From Taklimakanibacter deserti (GTDB lineage Bacteria > Pseudomonadota > Alphaproteobacteria > Rhizobiales > Aestuariivirgaceae), in NCBI GenBank assembly GCA_003574785.1, contig QORU01000003.1, positions 124,001 to 188,000 of the forward strand: a DNA stretch of 64,000 nucleotides. The letters run 5' to 3'. Numbering within the stretch: the first letter of the stretch is position 1; each line of letters begins with the position of its first letter. Below the pieces are notes generated by a model. The model searched no databases and was not told the origin of the DNA. It saw only the letters and a program-made list of their open reading frames with translations. The translations under genes were made by a program, and so were the position numbers. Positions 43,761 through 53,482 of this stretch are shown in pieces.

Positions 43761-45821
43761 TCAAAGGCTCTTGCGGTTCTGGCGGTGATCGATCAGATGG
43801 TGGATGACTGTCGGGTCGGCAAGCGTCGACGTATCGCCTAGCACATCGAAATCGTCCTCGGCGATCTTGCGCAGGATCCGACGCATGATTTTGCCGGAGC
43901 GAGTCTTCGGCAGGCCTGTCGCGAACTGGACTTTGTCGGGTGAGGCTATGGCGCCGATCTCCTTGCGTACATGCGCAATCAACTCCTTGCGCAGATCTTC
44001 CGACGGTGCCGCACCGGCCATTAGCGTCACGTAACAATAGATTCCCTGACCTTTGATCTCGTGCGGATAACCGACAACAGCAGCCTCCGACACCTTGTCG
44101 TGACTGACCAGTGCCGACTCGACTTCCGCGGTCCCCATACGGTGACCCGAGACGTTGATGACGTCGTCGACGCGGCCGGTGATCCAGTAATAGCCATCCT
44201 TGTCGCGGCGGCAGCCGTCGCCAGTAAAATACTTGCCCTTGTAGGTCGAGAAGTAGGTTTGGACAAAGCGATCGTGGTCGCCATAGACCGTCCGCATCTG
44301 TCCCGGCCACGAGTCGATGATGCAGAGGTTGCCGTTGGAAGCACCCTCCAGCACTTTGCCGTCGCTGTCGACCAGTTGCGGCTGAATGCCGAAGAAAGGC
44401 CGAGTCGCTGAGCCTGCCTTGAGGTCGGTGGCGCCCGGCAGCGGCGTGATCAGGATGCCGCCGGTCTCCGTCTGCCACCAAGTGTCGACGATCGGCACTT
44501 TCTTTTCGCCGACAACATTGAAATACCATTCCCAGGCTTCTGGATTGATCGGTTCGCCGACCGAGCCCAGCACGCGTAGACTTTTGCGCGAGGCCTTCTT
44601 TACGTGGTGATCGCCCATACCGATCAGCGCGCGGATCGCCGTCGGAGCGGTGTAGAAGATGTTGACCTGGTGCTTGTCGACCACCTCCCAAAAACGCGAG
44701 GGCGAAGGATAGTTGGGCACGCCTTCGAACATCAGCGTGGTCGCGCCATTGGCGAGAGGCCCGTAAACGATATAGCTGTGGCCGGTGACCCAACCCACGT
44801 CGGCCGTGCACCAGAAAATATCACCGTCGTGATAGTCGAACACGTATTGATGGGTCATCGACACATAGACGAGATAACCACCCGTCGTGTGCAGAGCGCC
44901 CTTCGGCTTGCCGGTCGAACCTGAGGTATAGAGGATGAAGAGGGGGTCCTCGGCCTTCATCTTCTCGGGCTCGCACTCGGCTTTCACGGCTGTTATCTCC
45001 TCGTGGTGCCAGAGGTCACGCCCCTCCACCCAGCCGATCTTGCCGGCGGTGCGACGTACCACCAGCACGTTCTTGACGTCGACGCCGGCGCCCCTGGCAA
45101 TCGCGATCGCCGCATCGGCGTTGGCTTTGAGCGGAATAGTCCTGCCACCACGCAAACCCTCATCGGCGGTGATCACGAAGGTCGACCCACAATCGACGAT
45201 GCGGCCCGCGAGCGAGTCCGGCGAGAAGCCGCCGAAAACCACTGAATGGATCGCTCCAATTCGTGTGCAGGCAAGCATCGCATAAGCGGCTTCGACGATC
45301 ATCGGCAAATAGATAGTGACGCGATCGCCCTTTTTGACGCCGTGCTTCTTCAGCACGTTGGCGAGGCGGCAGACCTGCGCATAGAGCTCGCTGTAGGTGA
45401 CCCTTTTGTCATCATAGGGATTGTCGCCTTCCCAGATGATCGCGGTCTGGCTGCCGCGTGTCTTCAGGTGCCGGTCGATGCAATTGTAAGAAACGTTGAG
45501 CTCGCCGTCCTCGAACCACCTGATTGATACCTCGTGATTGAAGCTGGTGTTCTTGACCTTCCTATAGGGCTTGGACCAGTCAATCCGCTTGCCGTGCTTG
45601 CCCCAGAACCTTTCAGGATTCTTGATGCTCTCGGCATACCATGCGAGGTATGTTGCATTGTCGATCAGCGCTCGCTTCTTCCACGCCGGCTGGACCTTGT
45701 GAACATGCGCTTCCGGGATTGCGGCAGCTTTTCCCGAGCCATTGGTTGTCAGGCTGCCGGGGTGGTTCGAAGTGGAAGGCGGGGGTTCCTGACCAGTGCG
45801 CGGGATGTCCTTCTCGCTCAT
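43761..45821 (-). CDS. acs: acetyl-CoA synthetase
   Basis: Acs activates acetate to acetyl-CoA through acetyl-AMP. The 686-residue protein carries [20 protein letters not shown] (phosphate-binding loop), [30 protein letters not shown] and a C-terminal [14 protein letters not shown], whose lysine is the usual acetylation site. The N-terminus [15 protein letters not shown] is 30-40 residues longer than many Acs and resembles the YjcH N-terminus (MGEKDIARI). The ATG at 45821 follows AGGAGG. It probably acts with ActP to scavenge acetate. Confidence 0.95.
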   Translation of the reverse strand: MSEKDIPRTGQEPPPSTSNHPGSLTTNGSGKAAAIPEAHVHKVQPAWKKRALIDNATYLAWYAESIKNPERFWGKHGKRIDWSKPYRKVKNTSFNHEVSIRWFEDGELNVSYNCIDRHLKTRGSQTAIIWEGDNPYDDKRVTYSELYAQVCRLANVLKKHGVKKGDRVTIYLPMIVEAAYAMLACTRIGAIHSVVFGGFSPDSLAGRIVDCGSTFVITADEGLRGGRTIPLKANADAAIAIARGAGVDVKNVLVVRRTAGKIGWVEGRDLWHHEEITAVKAECEPEKMKAEDPLFILYTSGSTGKPKGALHTTGGYLVYVSMTHQYVFDYHDGDIFWCTADVGWVTGHSYIVYGPLANGATTLMFEGVPNYPSPSRFWEVVDKHQVNIFYTAPTAIRALIGMGDHHVKKASRKSLRVLGSVGEPINPEAWEWYFNVVGEKKVPIVDTWWQTETGGILITPLPGATDLKAGSATRPFFGIQPQLVDSDGKVLEGASNGNLCIIDSWPGQMRTVYGDHDRFVQTYFSTYKGKYFTGDGCRRDKDGYYWITGRVDDVINVSGHRMGTAEVESALVSHDKVSEAAVVGYPHEIKGQGIYCYVTLMAGAAPSEDLRKELIAHVRKEIGAIASPDKVQFATGLPKTRSGKIMRRILRKIAEDDFDVLGDTSTLADPTVIHHLIDHRQNRKSL

Positions 45822-45912
45822 CTTGAAATTCCTCCTGCGGGAAGATGCTCCGAGGAACCGGATATGGACCTTCCGCTCGCCCGACGCATAAGGGAGATCG
45901 AGGAGAATGGAA

Positions 45913-45926
45913 TTGCGATAGATCAA
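45913..45926. promoter_or_regulatory. FixK2-type box variant upstream of acs
   Basis: TTGCGATAGATCAA matches TTG(A/C)-N6-TCAA, 92 nt from the acs start. It differs by one base from the box upstream of yjcH. Confidence 0.55.
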
Positions 45927-46049
45927 GTGACACCTGCGACTTTCGTTGCATAGGTCGGTGACGAGGAAGGTCGGCCGCTCATTGAGCCTTCCCATCTGTC
46001 TGCAAGTTTTCGCTCACGCCGCCTCTGCTCGGTCATCGGACTAAAGCGG

Positions 46050-46065
46050 GGCTCCGATTGGAGCC
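46050..46065. terminator. Hairpin 3' of FNR-type regulator gene
   Basis: GGCTCC-GATT-GGAGCC is a perfect 6-bp stem with a 4-nt loop, 24 nt past the regulator stop on the minus strand. The T-run is weak (CTTTAG), so the terminator call is tentative. Confidence 0.38.
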
Positions 46066-46088
46066 AACTCATGAGCAGGATGCGGCTG

Positions 46089-46835
46089 TCAGCTCAGCCC
46101 CGCTGAAGTCTCTGCAAGGCCATCAGCATCCGGCCCATCGATAAGCGGATCGGCCGCGCACTGAAGAGCGAGCCGCTCGCGATCGCGGATTGCGATGGTC
46201 TGCCCTTCGACCTTGATGCCACAACTCTCTAGCTTCGAAAGCGCGCGCGAAAATGATTCCCGGGTGATGCCGAGTTCGGATGCGATGAGGGTCTTCTCAT
46301 ACGGAAGAAGCGCACGATCGAGCGTTCCCTGACGCTTCGACAAGGCCAAGACATAACACCCGACACGCAGAGTTGAGGATCTGAGCTTCAGGTTCTTGAT
46401 CTGCCGTACCATACGTCGAAATTGCTGCGCGAGACTTCCGATTACCGCATGCGCCAAGACAGGGTCCCTGTCGACCGCGGCGCGAAACACCGTCGCATGT
46501 ATCAGCACAAAGCGCGAGGGCTCCGGCACTCGCGCCCGCATGAGATAGGGCGCGCCGGTTACGACAGCGGCTGGAATAATGAGATCCGGGGCGCGAACGG
46601 TTTCGATCAATACCTCTCGGCCTCCGGTGGATCGTCCGAACAATTGGGCCGACCCTGATAGCGTCACGTGCTGGAAGGTAGGCACGTCGCCCTGCTCGAA
46701 CAAAACAGTACCGGAGTCAACGCCGTGCACCACGGCGTTTCGTAGCAGATCCGTTCGTGTCGAGCTGGAGAGCGCTTGAAAGAAAGATAGATCCTCCGGC
46801 GCCAATTCCGCATTCGTCAGTGCGTCCAATAACAT
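46089..46835 (-). CDS. CRP/FNR-family transcriptional regulator next to nar operon (NarR/Dnr-like)
   Basis: This 248-residue protein has an effector domain (GTVLFEQGDVPTFQHVTLSG), a dimerisation helix and a C-terminal helix-turn-helix, KTLIASELGITRESFSRALS. The recognition helix contains E-S-F-S-R, matching the E-x-x-S-R of FNR that reads TTGAT half-sites. All cysteines (three) are in the C-terminal part; the N-terminal Fe-S ligands of FNR are absent, which fits the NarR/Dnr/NnrR groups that respond to nitrate, nitrite or NO. GGAGGC lies directly before the ATG at 46835, an unusually short spacing, so a TTG two codons later or another start is possible. It diverges from narK, sharing the box at 46888. 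Confidence 0.85.
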   Translation of the reverse strand: MLLDALTNAELAPEDLSFFQALSSSTRTDLLRNAVVHGVDSGTVLFEQGDVPTFQHVTLSGSAQLFGRSTGGREVLIETVRAPDLIIPAAVVTGAPYLMRARVPEPSRFVLIHATVFRAAVDRDPVLAHAVIGSLAQQFRRMVRQIKNLKLRSSTLRVGCYVLALSKRQGTLDRALLPYEKTLIASELGITRESFSRALSKLESCGIKVEGQTIAIRDRERLALQCAADPLIDGPDADGLAETSAGLS

Positions 46836-46887
46836 GCCTCCTTCGAACCGCACCCCAATCCATACAGGACAAATATCACGCCGGCCT

Positions 46888-46901
46888 TTGACTTGGATCA
46901 A
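46888..46901. promoter_or_regulatory. FNR/FixK-type box between regulator and narK
   Basis: TTGACTTGGATCAA matches TTGA-N6-TCAA. It lies 53 nt from the regulator start (minus) and 88 nt before narK (plus), allowing autoregulation and nar activation from one site. Confidence 0.75.
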
Positions 46902-46988
46902 AGCCAGGAGACGCCGGCTTCGCCAGTTTGGCTTCGGGCGGGCATCAGCTCGCTCCCAGAGACCTGCAGTCGAAGAGGCTGTCGACCA

Positions 46989-49727
46989 ATGCAAACGATC
47001 GCTCACCCCAAGTCTGGACAGATCTTAACTGCGAGCACGGCAGCGTTCACGGTTTGCTTCGCAGTCTGGACCATCTTCTCCATCATCGGCATCAGCATCC
47101 GCCAGGAGCTCGGTCTCAACGAAACGCAGTTCGGCCTGCTCGTTGGAACGCCGATACTTACCGGCTCCCTGATAAGGGTCGCGTTGGGGATCTGGACGGA
47201 CCGCTATGGCGGGCGTGCCGTCTTCACGGCGAACATGCTGGCTGCGGCAGTGGCGACGTTCCTTCTGTCCTATGCCCATACCTATCCGCAAATGCTGGCA
47301 GCCGCGCTTGGCGTCGGTATTGCCGGCGGTTCCTTCGCCGTCGGCGTCGCCTATGTGTCACGCTGGTATCCGGCCGACAAACAGGGCACGGCGCTCGGCA
47401 TATTCGGCGCGGGCAATGTCGGTGCAGCCGTCACCAAGTTCCTAGCTCCATTCGTGCTCGTCGCTTTCGGATGGCAAACCGTGGCGCAGGTCTGGGCGGT
47501 GGGCCTCGTCCTCATGGCCGCCATTTTCTGGTTCACGACGGCCGATGACCCGGTCATCATGGAACGCAGGCGATCCGGCAGTAAGCCGAAAAGCGCCTGG
47601 CTCGAACTTGAGCCTCTCAAGAACGTGCAGATCTGGCGCTTCGCGCTCTATTATTTCTTCGTCTTCGGCGCCTTTGTCGCAGTGGCACTGTGGCTGCCGC
47701 AATATCTCATCAACGTCTATGGCCTCGACATCAAGACGGCCGGCATGATCGCTGCCTTCTTTTCGGTGCCGGCCAGCATCTTCCGCGCCTATGGGGGGCA
47801 TCTCTCCGACAGCTTTGGAGCACGGCGAGTTCTCTACTGGACCTTCCTCGTCTCGGTCGCGGCGACGTTCATCCTGTCCTATCCGCCGACCGACTATGTC
47901 GTCCACAGCATCAAGGGCCCGACGTCCTTCCATCTCGAGATGGGCCTCGTCGGCTTCATCATCACGATCTTCGTGCTTGGCTTCTTCATGGCGCTCGGCA
48001 AGGCCGCCGTCTACAAACATATCCCGGCCTATTATCCCAACCATGTCGGCTCCGTTGGCGGCCTTGTCGGCATGATCGGCGGCCTGGGTGGCTTCCTGCT
48101 GCCGATCCTGTTCGGCGTCCTGCTCGATCTGACCGGCCTGTGGACGAGCTGCTTCATGGCGCTGTTTGTCCTTGTCTCCGGCGCCCTTGTGTGGATGCAC
48201 CTCGCCATCCGTCAGATGGAGCGTGGAATCGCCGGTGAAGCCCTGACCAAGCTCCCGCCCTTCCCGGAAATGCAGGGCATGCCCAGACCTGTGTCAGCAG
48301 CCCGGTCGGGCAGCGCACTGATCGACTGGCGGCCAGAGGATCAGACTTTCTGGGCGGAGAAGGGACGTCGGATCGCCCGGCGCAACCTCTGGCTCTCGAT
48401 CCCGGCGCTGCTGCTCTCCTTCGCCGTCTGGCAGGTATGGTCCGTCGTCGTCGCCCAGCTTCCGCTCGTTGGTTTCACCTTCACGACCGATGAGCTCTTC
48501 TGGCTCGCGGCGCTTCCAGGCCTTTCAGGCGCGACGCTACGGATTTTCTATTCATTCATGGTGCCGATCTTCGGCGGCAGGCTTTGGACGACCCTCACAA
48601 CGTGGTCGCTCATCATTCCGGCCGTCGGCATCGGCTATGCGGTGCAGAACCCGGACACGCCCTACATTGTCCTGTTGATATTGGCTCTGCTTTGCGGCTT
48701 TGGCGGCGGCAACTTTGCTTCCTCCATGGCCAATATCTCCTTCTTCTTCCCGAAGGCGGAAAAGGGCAATGCCCTGGCACTCAACGCGGGGCTCGGCAAT
48801 CTCGGCGTCAGCGTCGTCCAGTTCGTCGTGCCGCTCGCGATCACCGCCGGCATCTTCGGCTGGCTCGGCGGCGATCCGGCCATGGTCAAGGGGTCGGCGG
48901 GTGATGCTCCCCTTTGGCTGCAGAATGCCGGCTTCGTCTTCGTGCCGTTCATTGCCATCTCCGCTTTCGCGGCGTGGTTCGGCATGAACGATATCGCCTC
49001 GGCCAGGGCTTCGTTCGCCGAGCAGGCCGTCATCTTCCAGCGCAAGCACAACTGGATCATGTGCTGGCTCTATACCGGCACCTTCGGCTCTTTCATCGGC
49101 TATTCGGCGGGCTTTCCACTCCTTTCGAAGATGCTCTTCCCTGAGGTGAATGTCCTTCAATTCGCCTTCCTCGGCCCGCTCGTCGGTGCCTTGTCACGCT
49201 CGGGTACCGGGTGGCTGGCGGACAAATATGGCGGGGCGCGCGTCACCTTCTGGGTCTTCGCCCTGATGATGGCGGGCGTCGCGGGAGTCCTATGGTTCAT
49301 CGGCATCAAGGATCAGCCCGGCGCCTTCTTTGGTTTCTTCGCGGCGTTCCTCGTGCTGTTTTTCGCCACCGGCGTCGGTAACGCCTCCACCTTCCAGATG
49401 ATCCCGGTGATCATGGCGAAGGAAATCGGCCGCCTGATGCCCACGGCCGATACAGAGACGCGCCGCCGGCAGGCGGAAAAGGAAGCCGCCGCCATCACCG
49501 GCTTCACCTCGGCGATCGCCGCTTTCGGCGCCTTCTTCATCCCGAAGAGCTACGGCACCTCGATCGCCCTCACGGGCGGGCCGGAGGCCGCGCTCTGGGG
49601 CTTCCTTCTCTTCTACGTAAGCTGCCTGGCGATCACCTGGGCCGTCTACGCCCGCAAGGGCGCGCTTCTCCACGACATCGAGCGCGCCAAGCACGGCGGG
49701 TCCGTTCATCCGGCCGCGGCCGAATAA
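46989..49727 (+). CDS. narK: NarK1-NarK2 fused nitrate/nitrite transporter
   Basis: This 912-residue protein contains two complete MFS transporters of 12 helices each, joined near residue 440-460. The first half (GLLVGTPILTGSLIRVALG, DRYGGRAVFT) is like NarK1 nitrate/proton symporters; the second (LPGLSGATLRIFYSFMVPIFGGRLW, LLALLCGFGGGNFASSMANI) is like NarK2 nitrate/nitrite antiporters. Such fusions are known from Paracoccus, where nitrate entry and nitrite exit are combined. The ATG at 46989 is chosen; a longer frame starts almost on the operator. narG follows by 14 nt. Confidence 0.94.
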   Translation: MQTIAHPKSGQILTASTAAFTVCFAVWTIFSIIGISIRQELGLNETQFGLLVGTPILTGSLIRVALGIWTDRYGGRAVFTANMLAAAVATFLLSYAHTYPQMLAAALGVGIAGGSFAVGVAYVSRWYPADKQGTALGIFGAGNVGAAVTKFLAPFVLVAFGWQTVAQVWAVGLVLMAAIFWFTTADDPVIMERRRSGSKPKSAWLELEPLKNVQIWRFALYYFFVFGAFVAVALWLPQYLINVYGLDIKTAGMIAAFFSVPASIFRAYGGHLSDSFGARRVLYWTFLVSVAATFILSYPPTDYVVHSIKGPTSFHLEMGLVGFIITIFVLGFFMALGKAAVYKHIPAYYPNHVGSVGGLVGMIGGLGGFLLPILFGVLLDLTGLWTSCFMALFVLVSGALVWMHLAIRQMERGIAGEALTKLPPFPEMQGMPRPVSAARSGSALIDWRPEDQTFWAEKGRRIARRNLWLSIPALLLSFAVWQVWSVVVAQLPLVGFTFTTDELFWLAALPGLSGATLRIFYSFMVPIFGGRLWTTLTTWSLIIPAVGIGYAVQNPDTPYIVLLILALLCGFGGGNFASSMANISFFFPKAEKGNALALNAGLGNLGVSVVQFVVPLAITAGIFGWLGGDPAMVKGSAGDAPLWLQNAGFVFVPFIAISAFAAWFGMNDIASARASFAEQAVIFQRKHNWIMCWLYTGTFGSFIGYSAGFPLLSKMLFPEVNVLQFAFLGPLVGALSRSGTGWLADKYGGARVTFWVFALMMAGVAGVLWFIGIKDQPGAFFGFFAAFLVLFFATGVGNASTFQMIPVIMAKEIGRLMPTADTETRRRQAEKEAAAITGFTSAIAAFGAFFIPKSYGTSIALTGGPEAALWGFLLFYVSCLAITWAVYARKGALLHDIERAKHGGSVHPAAAE

Positions 49728-49741
49728 TCAGGGACACAGCA

Positions 49742-52700
49742 ATGTCGCATTTTCTCGATCGGCTTACCTTCTTCCGCAAGACCGTAGACGAGTTCTCCGA
49801 TGGGCACGGCATCGTCACCAACGAGGACCGTTCCTGGGAGGACGCGTATCGCAAGCGCTGGCAGCACGATAAGATCGTGCGCTCCACGCATGGCGTGAAC
49901 TGCACCGGCTCCTGCTCATGGAAAATCTACGTCAAGGGCGGCATCGTCACCTGGGAGACGCAGCAGACCGACTATCCGCGCACACGCCCCGATCTTCCCA
50001 ACCACGAGCCCCGCGGCTGCGCGCGCGGCGCCTCCTATAGCTGGTATCTCTATTCCGGCGCGCGGGTGAAATACCCGATGATCCGGGGGCGGCTGCTGAA
50101 ACTGTGGCGCGCCGCGCGGACCACGATGCCGCCTGTCGCGGCCTGGTTCTCGATCGTCAACGACGAGAACAAGCGCAAGTCCTACACCGCGATCCGGGGA
50201 CATGGCGGCTTCGTGCGTGCCACCTGGGACGAGGCGAACGAACTTATCGCGGCGGCCAACGCTTATACGGTGAAAGCCCATGGTCCCGACCGCGTCATCG
50301 GTTTCTCGCCAATCCCGGCCATGTCGATGGTCTCTTATGCGGCGGGCTCGCGCTACCTGTCGCTGATGGGCGGCGTTTGCATGTCGTTCTATGATTGGTA
50401 TTGCGATCTGCCGCCGGCCAGTCCTCAGACCTGGGGCGAGCAGACCGACGTCCCCGAAAGCGCCGACTGGTACAATGCCGGCTTCATCATCGTCTGGGGC
50501 TCCAATGTGCCGCAGACGCGGACGCCCGACGCGCATTTTTTTACCGAGGTTCGCTACAAAGGCACGAAGAGCGCTGTCGTCAGCCCGGACTATGCCGAGG
50601 CGACCAAGTTTGCAGACATCTGGCTCAACCCAAAGCAGGGCACGGACGCAGCGCTGGCGCTCGCCATGGGTCACGTCATCCTGCGGGAGTACCATCTCGA
50701 TCGGAACATTCCCTATTTCGAAGACTACACACGCAAATACACGGACATGCCGTTCCTCGTGCGACTGACGGAAAGGAACGGCAAGTTTGTCCCGGATCGG
50801 TTGCTGCGAGCCTCGGAACTGCCGGGTGGCCTGGAAGAGAGGAACAACCCGGACTGGAAAACCGTCGCGATCGACGAAACCACGGACGCGCTGGTGGCGC
50901 CGGTCGGATCGGTCGGTTACCGCTGGGGTGAAAAGGCGAAGTGGAACCTTGAGGAAAAGGATGGCAAAGGCTCCGGCACGCGCCTCAAACTGACGCTTGC
51001 AGGCGCTGGCGCTGAAATCGCCGCAGTGGATTTTCCCTATTTCGGCGGCCGAGCAACCGAGCACTTTGTCGTGACCAACCATGGCGAAGGCGAGATCCTG
51101 ACGCGCAACGTTCCCGTCCGGGCCATTACCTGCGCCGATGGCACGAGCGTCAAGGTTGCCACCGTCTATGATCTGATGATGGCCAATTACGGCCTGGATC
51201 GCGGCTTCGACGGCAAGGATGTCGCGACGTCTTATGACGATGACACCCCGTTCACCCCGGCATGGGCAGAGCGCATCACCGGCGTCAAACGCGAGGCGAT
51301 CATAACGGTGGCGCGCGAGTTTGCCACCAACGCCGAGAAGACCAACGGCCGCTCGATGATCATCATCGGCGCAGGCATGAACCATTGGTATCACATGGAC
51401 ATGAACTATCGGGGGGTCATCAATCTTCTGGTGTTCTGCGGCGCCATAGGCCAGTCCGGCGGTGGTTGGTCGCATTATGTGGGACAGGAAAAGCTGCGGC
51501 CGCAGACCGGCTGGACACCGCTCGCTTTCGCGCTCGACTGGAATCGCCCGCCCCGGCAAATGAACTCGACGTCGTTTTTCTATGCCCATACCGACCAATG
51601 GCGCTACGAGACTCTCACGGCGGCCGAGATTCTTTCGCCGACCGCGCCGGAAGGCGAATGGGGTCAAAGCTTCATCGACTACAATGTTCGTTCCGAACGC
51701 ATGGGCTGGTTGCCCTCCGCTCCCCAGTTGAAGCAGAATCCGCTCGAAATCGCAGCCAGGGCAAAGGCTGCCGGCCTCGAAACGAAGGAGTATGTCGCCA
51801 AGGCGCTGAAGAGCGGGGAGCTTGAGCTTTCTTGCCACGATCCGGACGATCCTGCGAACTGGCCGCGCAACATGTTCGTCTGGCGCTCGAACATTCTGGG
51901 CTCCTCCGGCAAGGGCCACGAATATTTCCTCAAGCACCTGCTCGGCACGACACACGGCGTCATGGGCAAGGATCTTGGCGCCGAGGGTCGGGTCCGCAAT
52001 CAGGAAGTCGTCTGGCACGACAAGGCGCCGGAAGGAAAGCTCGACCTGCTTGTGACGCTCGATTTTCGCATGTCGACGACCTGCATCTACTCGGACATCG
52101 TGCTGCCGACTGCGACCTGGTACGAGAAAAACGATCTCAATACCTCCGATATGCATCCATTTATTCATCCGCTTTCGGCTGCGGTGGATCCGATCTGGGA
52201 AGCGCGCTCGGACTGGGAAATCTACAGGAACCTGGCCAAGGCATTCTCCGACGTCGCCCCGGAAGTCTTAGGCGTCGAGGACGATGTCGTCCTGACGCCC
52301 ATTCAGCACGACACAGCAGGAGAGCTGGCGCAGCCGCTCGACGTGAAGGATTGGAAGCGTGACGAGATCGCGCCCATTCCCGGCGTGACCATGCCGGCGG
52401 TCTCCGTGGTGAAACGCGATTACCCGAACCTCTATGCGCGCTTCACCGCCCTCGGGCCGCTCATGAAATCCGTCGGTAACGGCGGCAAAGGCATCGCCTG
52501 GAACACCGCACACGAGGTCGATGCTCTTGCGGCCTTGAATGGCGTGCACGCGGCTGGCGCCGCCAAGGGCCTTCCGAAGATCGAGAGCGACATCGACGCG
52601 ACCGAGGTCATTCTCATGCTGGCGCCCGAAACCAATGGTGAGGTGGCGGTGAAGGCTTGGGAGGCGCTGTCCAAGACCACCGGCCGTGAGCATGCTCACC

Positions 52701-53482
52701 TCGCGACCCCGAAGGAAGATGAGAAGATCCGCTTCCGCGACGTGCAGGCCCAGCCACGCAAGATCATCTCCTCGCCAACCTGGTCCGGTATCGAAAGCGA
52801 GAAAGTCTGCTACAACGCCGGCTACACCAACGTCCATGAGCTGATCCCCTGGCGCACACTCACCGGCCGCCAGCAGCTCTATCAGGATCATCTCTGGATG
52901 CGGGCCTTCGGCGAGGGCTTCGTCACCTGGAAACCGCCCGTCGATCTCAAGACGATCGCGGCCGTCAAGGACATGCGGCCGAACGGGCACAAGGAAATTG
53001 TCCTCAATTTCATCACGCCGCACCAGAAATGGGGCATCCATTCCACCTATTCGGACAACCTCCTGATGCTGACGCTCAATCGGGGCGGCCCGGTGGTGTG
53101 GATATCGGAGAATGACGCAGGCGAGGCGGGGATCGTCGACAATGACTGGGTCGAGGTCTTCAACGCGAACGGCGCGCTGACCGCGCGCGCCGTCGTCTCC
53201 CAGCGCGTCAAGGACGGCATGATGCTCATGTACCATGCCCAGGAGAAGATCGTGAACACGCCGGGATCGGAGATGACCGGTAATCGGGGCGGCATCCACA
53301 ACTCGGTGACGCGCACGGTTCTCAAGCCGACGCACATGATCGGCGGGTACGCCCAGCAGTCCTACGGCTTCAACTACTATGGAACCGTGGGTGCCAACCG
53401 CGATGAATTCATAGTTGTCCGCAAGATGGTCAATGTCGATTGGCTGGAGGGGCCGCTTGCGCCGAAGGAGGCCGCAGAATGA
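49742..53482 (+). CDS. narG: respiratory nitrate reductase alpha subunit
   Basis: NarG holds the Mo-bisMGD site that reduces nitrate to nitrite on the cytoplasmic face. The 1246-residue length is standard. The FS0 iron-sulphur ligands are present as H50, C54, C58 (HGVNCTGSC) and C93 (RGCARGAS). The YDWYCDLPPASPQTWGEQTDV region includes the expected molybdenum-ligand aspartate. No Tat signal is seen beyond the vestigial N-terminus, as usual for NarG. It overlaps narH by 4 nt. Confidence 0.97.
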   Translation: MSHFLDRLTFFRKTVDEFSDGHGIVTNEDRSWEDAYRKRWQHDKIVRSTHGVNCTGSCSWKIYVKGGIVTWETQQTDYPRTRPDLPNHEPRGCARGASYSWYLYSGARVKYPMIRGRLLKLWRAARTTMPPVAAWFSIVNDENKRKSYTAIRGHGGFVRATWDEANELIAAANAYTVKAHGPDRVIGFSPIPAMSMVSYAAGSRYLSLMGGVCMSFYDWYCDLPPASPQTWGEQTDVPESADWYNAGFIIVWGSNVPQTRTPDAHFFTEVRYKGTKSAVVSPDYAEATKFADIWLNPKQGTDAALALAMGHVILREYHLDRNIPYFEDYTRKYTDMPFLVRLTERNGKFVPDRLLRASELPGGLEERNNPDWKTVAIDETTDALVAPVGSVGYRWGEKAKWNLEEKDGKGSGTRLKLTLAGAGAEIAAVDFPYFGGRATEHFVVTNHGEGEILTRNVPVRAITCADGTSVKVATVYDLMMANYGLDRGFDGKDVATSYDDDTPFTPAWAERITGVKREAIITVAREFATNAEKTNGRSMIIIGAGMNHWYHMDMNYRGVINLLVFCGAIGQSGGGWSHYVGQEKLRPQTGWTPLAFALDWNRPPRQMNSTSFFYAHTDQWRYETLTAAEILSPTAPEGEWGQSFIDYNVRSERMGWLPSAPQLKQNPLEIAARAKAAGLETKEYVAKALKSGELELSCHDPDDPANWPRNMFVWRSNILGSSGKGHEYFLKHLLGTTHGVMGKDLGAEGRVRNQEVVWHDKAPEGKLDLLVTLDFRMSTTCIYSDIVLPTATWYEKNDLNTSDMHPFIHPLSAAVDPIWEARSDWEIYRNLAKAFSDVAPEVLGVEDDVVLTPIQHDTAGELAQPLDVKDWKRDEIAPIPGVTMPAVSVVKRDYPNLYARFTALGPLMKSVGNGGKGIAWNTAHEVDALAALNGVHAAGAAKGLPKIESDIDATEVILMLAPETNGEVAVKAWEALSKTTGREHAHLATPKEDEKIRFRDVQAQPRKIISSPTWSGIESEKVCYNAGYTNVHELIPWRTLTGRQQLYQDHLWMRAFGEGFVTWKPPVDLKTIAAVKDMRPNGHKEIVLNFITPHQKWGIHSTYSDNLLMLTLNRGGPVVWISENDAGEAGIVDNDWVEVFNANGALTARAVVSQRVKDGMMLMYHAQEKIVNTPGSEMTGNRGGIHNSVTRTVLKPTHMIGGYAQQSYGFNYYGTVGANRDEFIVVRKMVNVDWLEGPLAPKEAAE

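Noticed and set aside
43696..44811. 371-codon minus-strand frame inside acs
   Set aside because: Overlaps acs on the same strand in another frame and has no conserved sequence.
49916..52168. 750-codon minus-strand frame antisense to narG
   Set aside because: Composition (many R, D, H, G) is that of a mirror frame of a high-GC gene; narG is certain.
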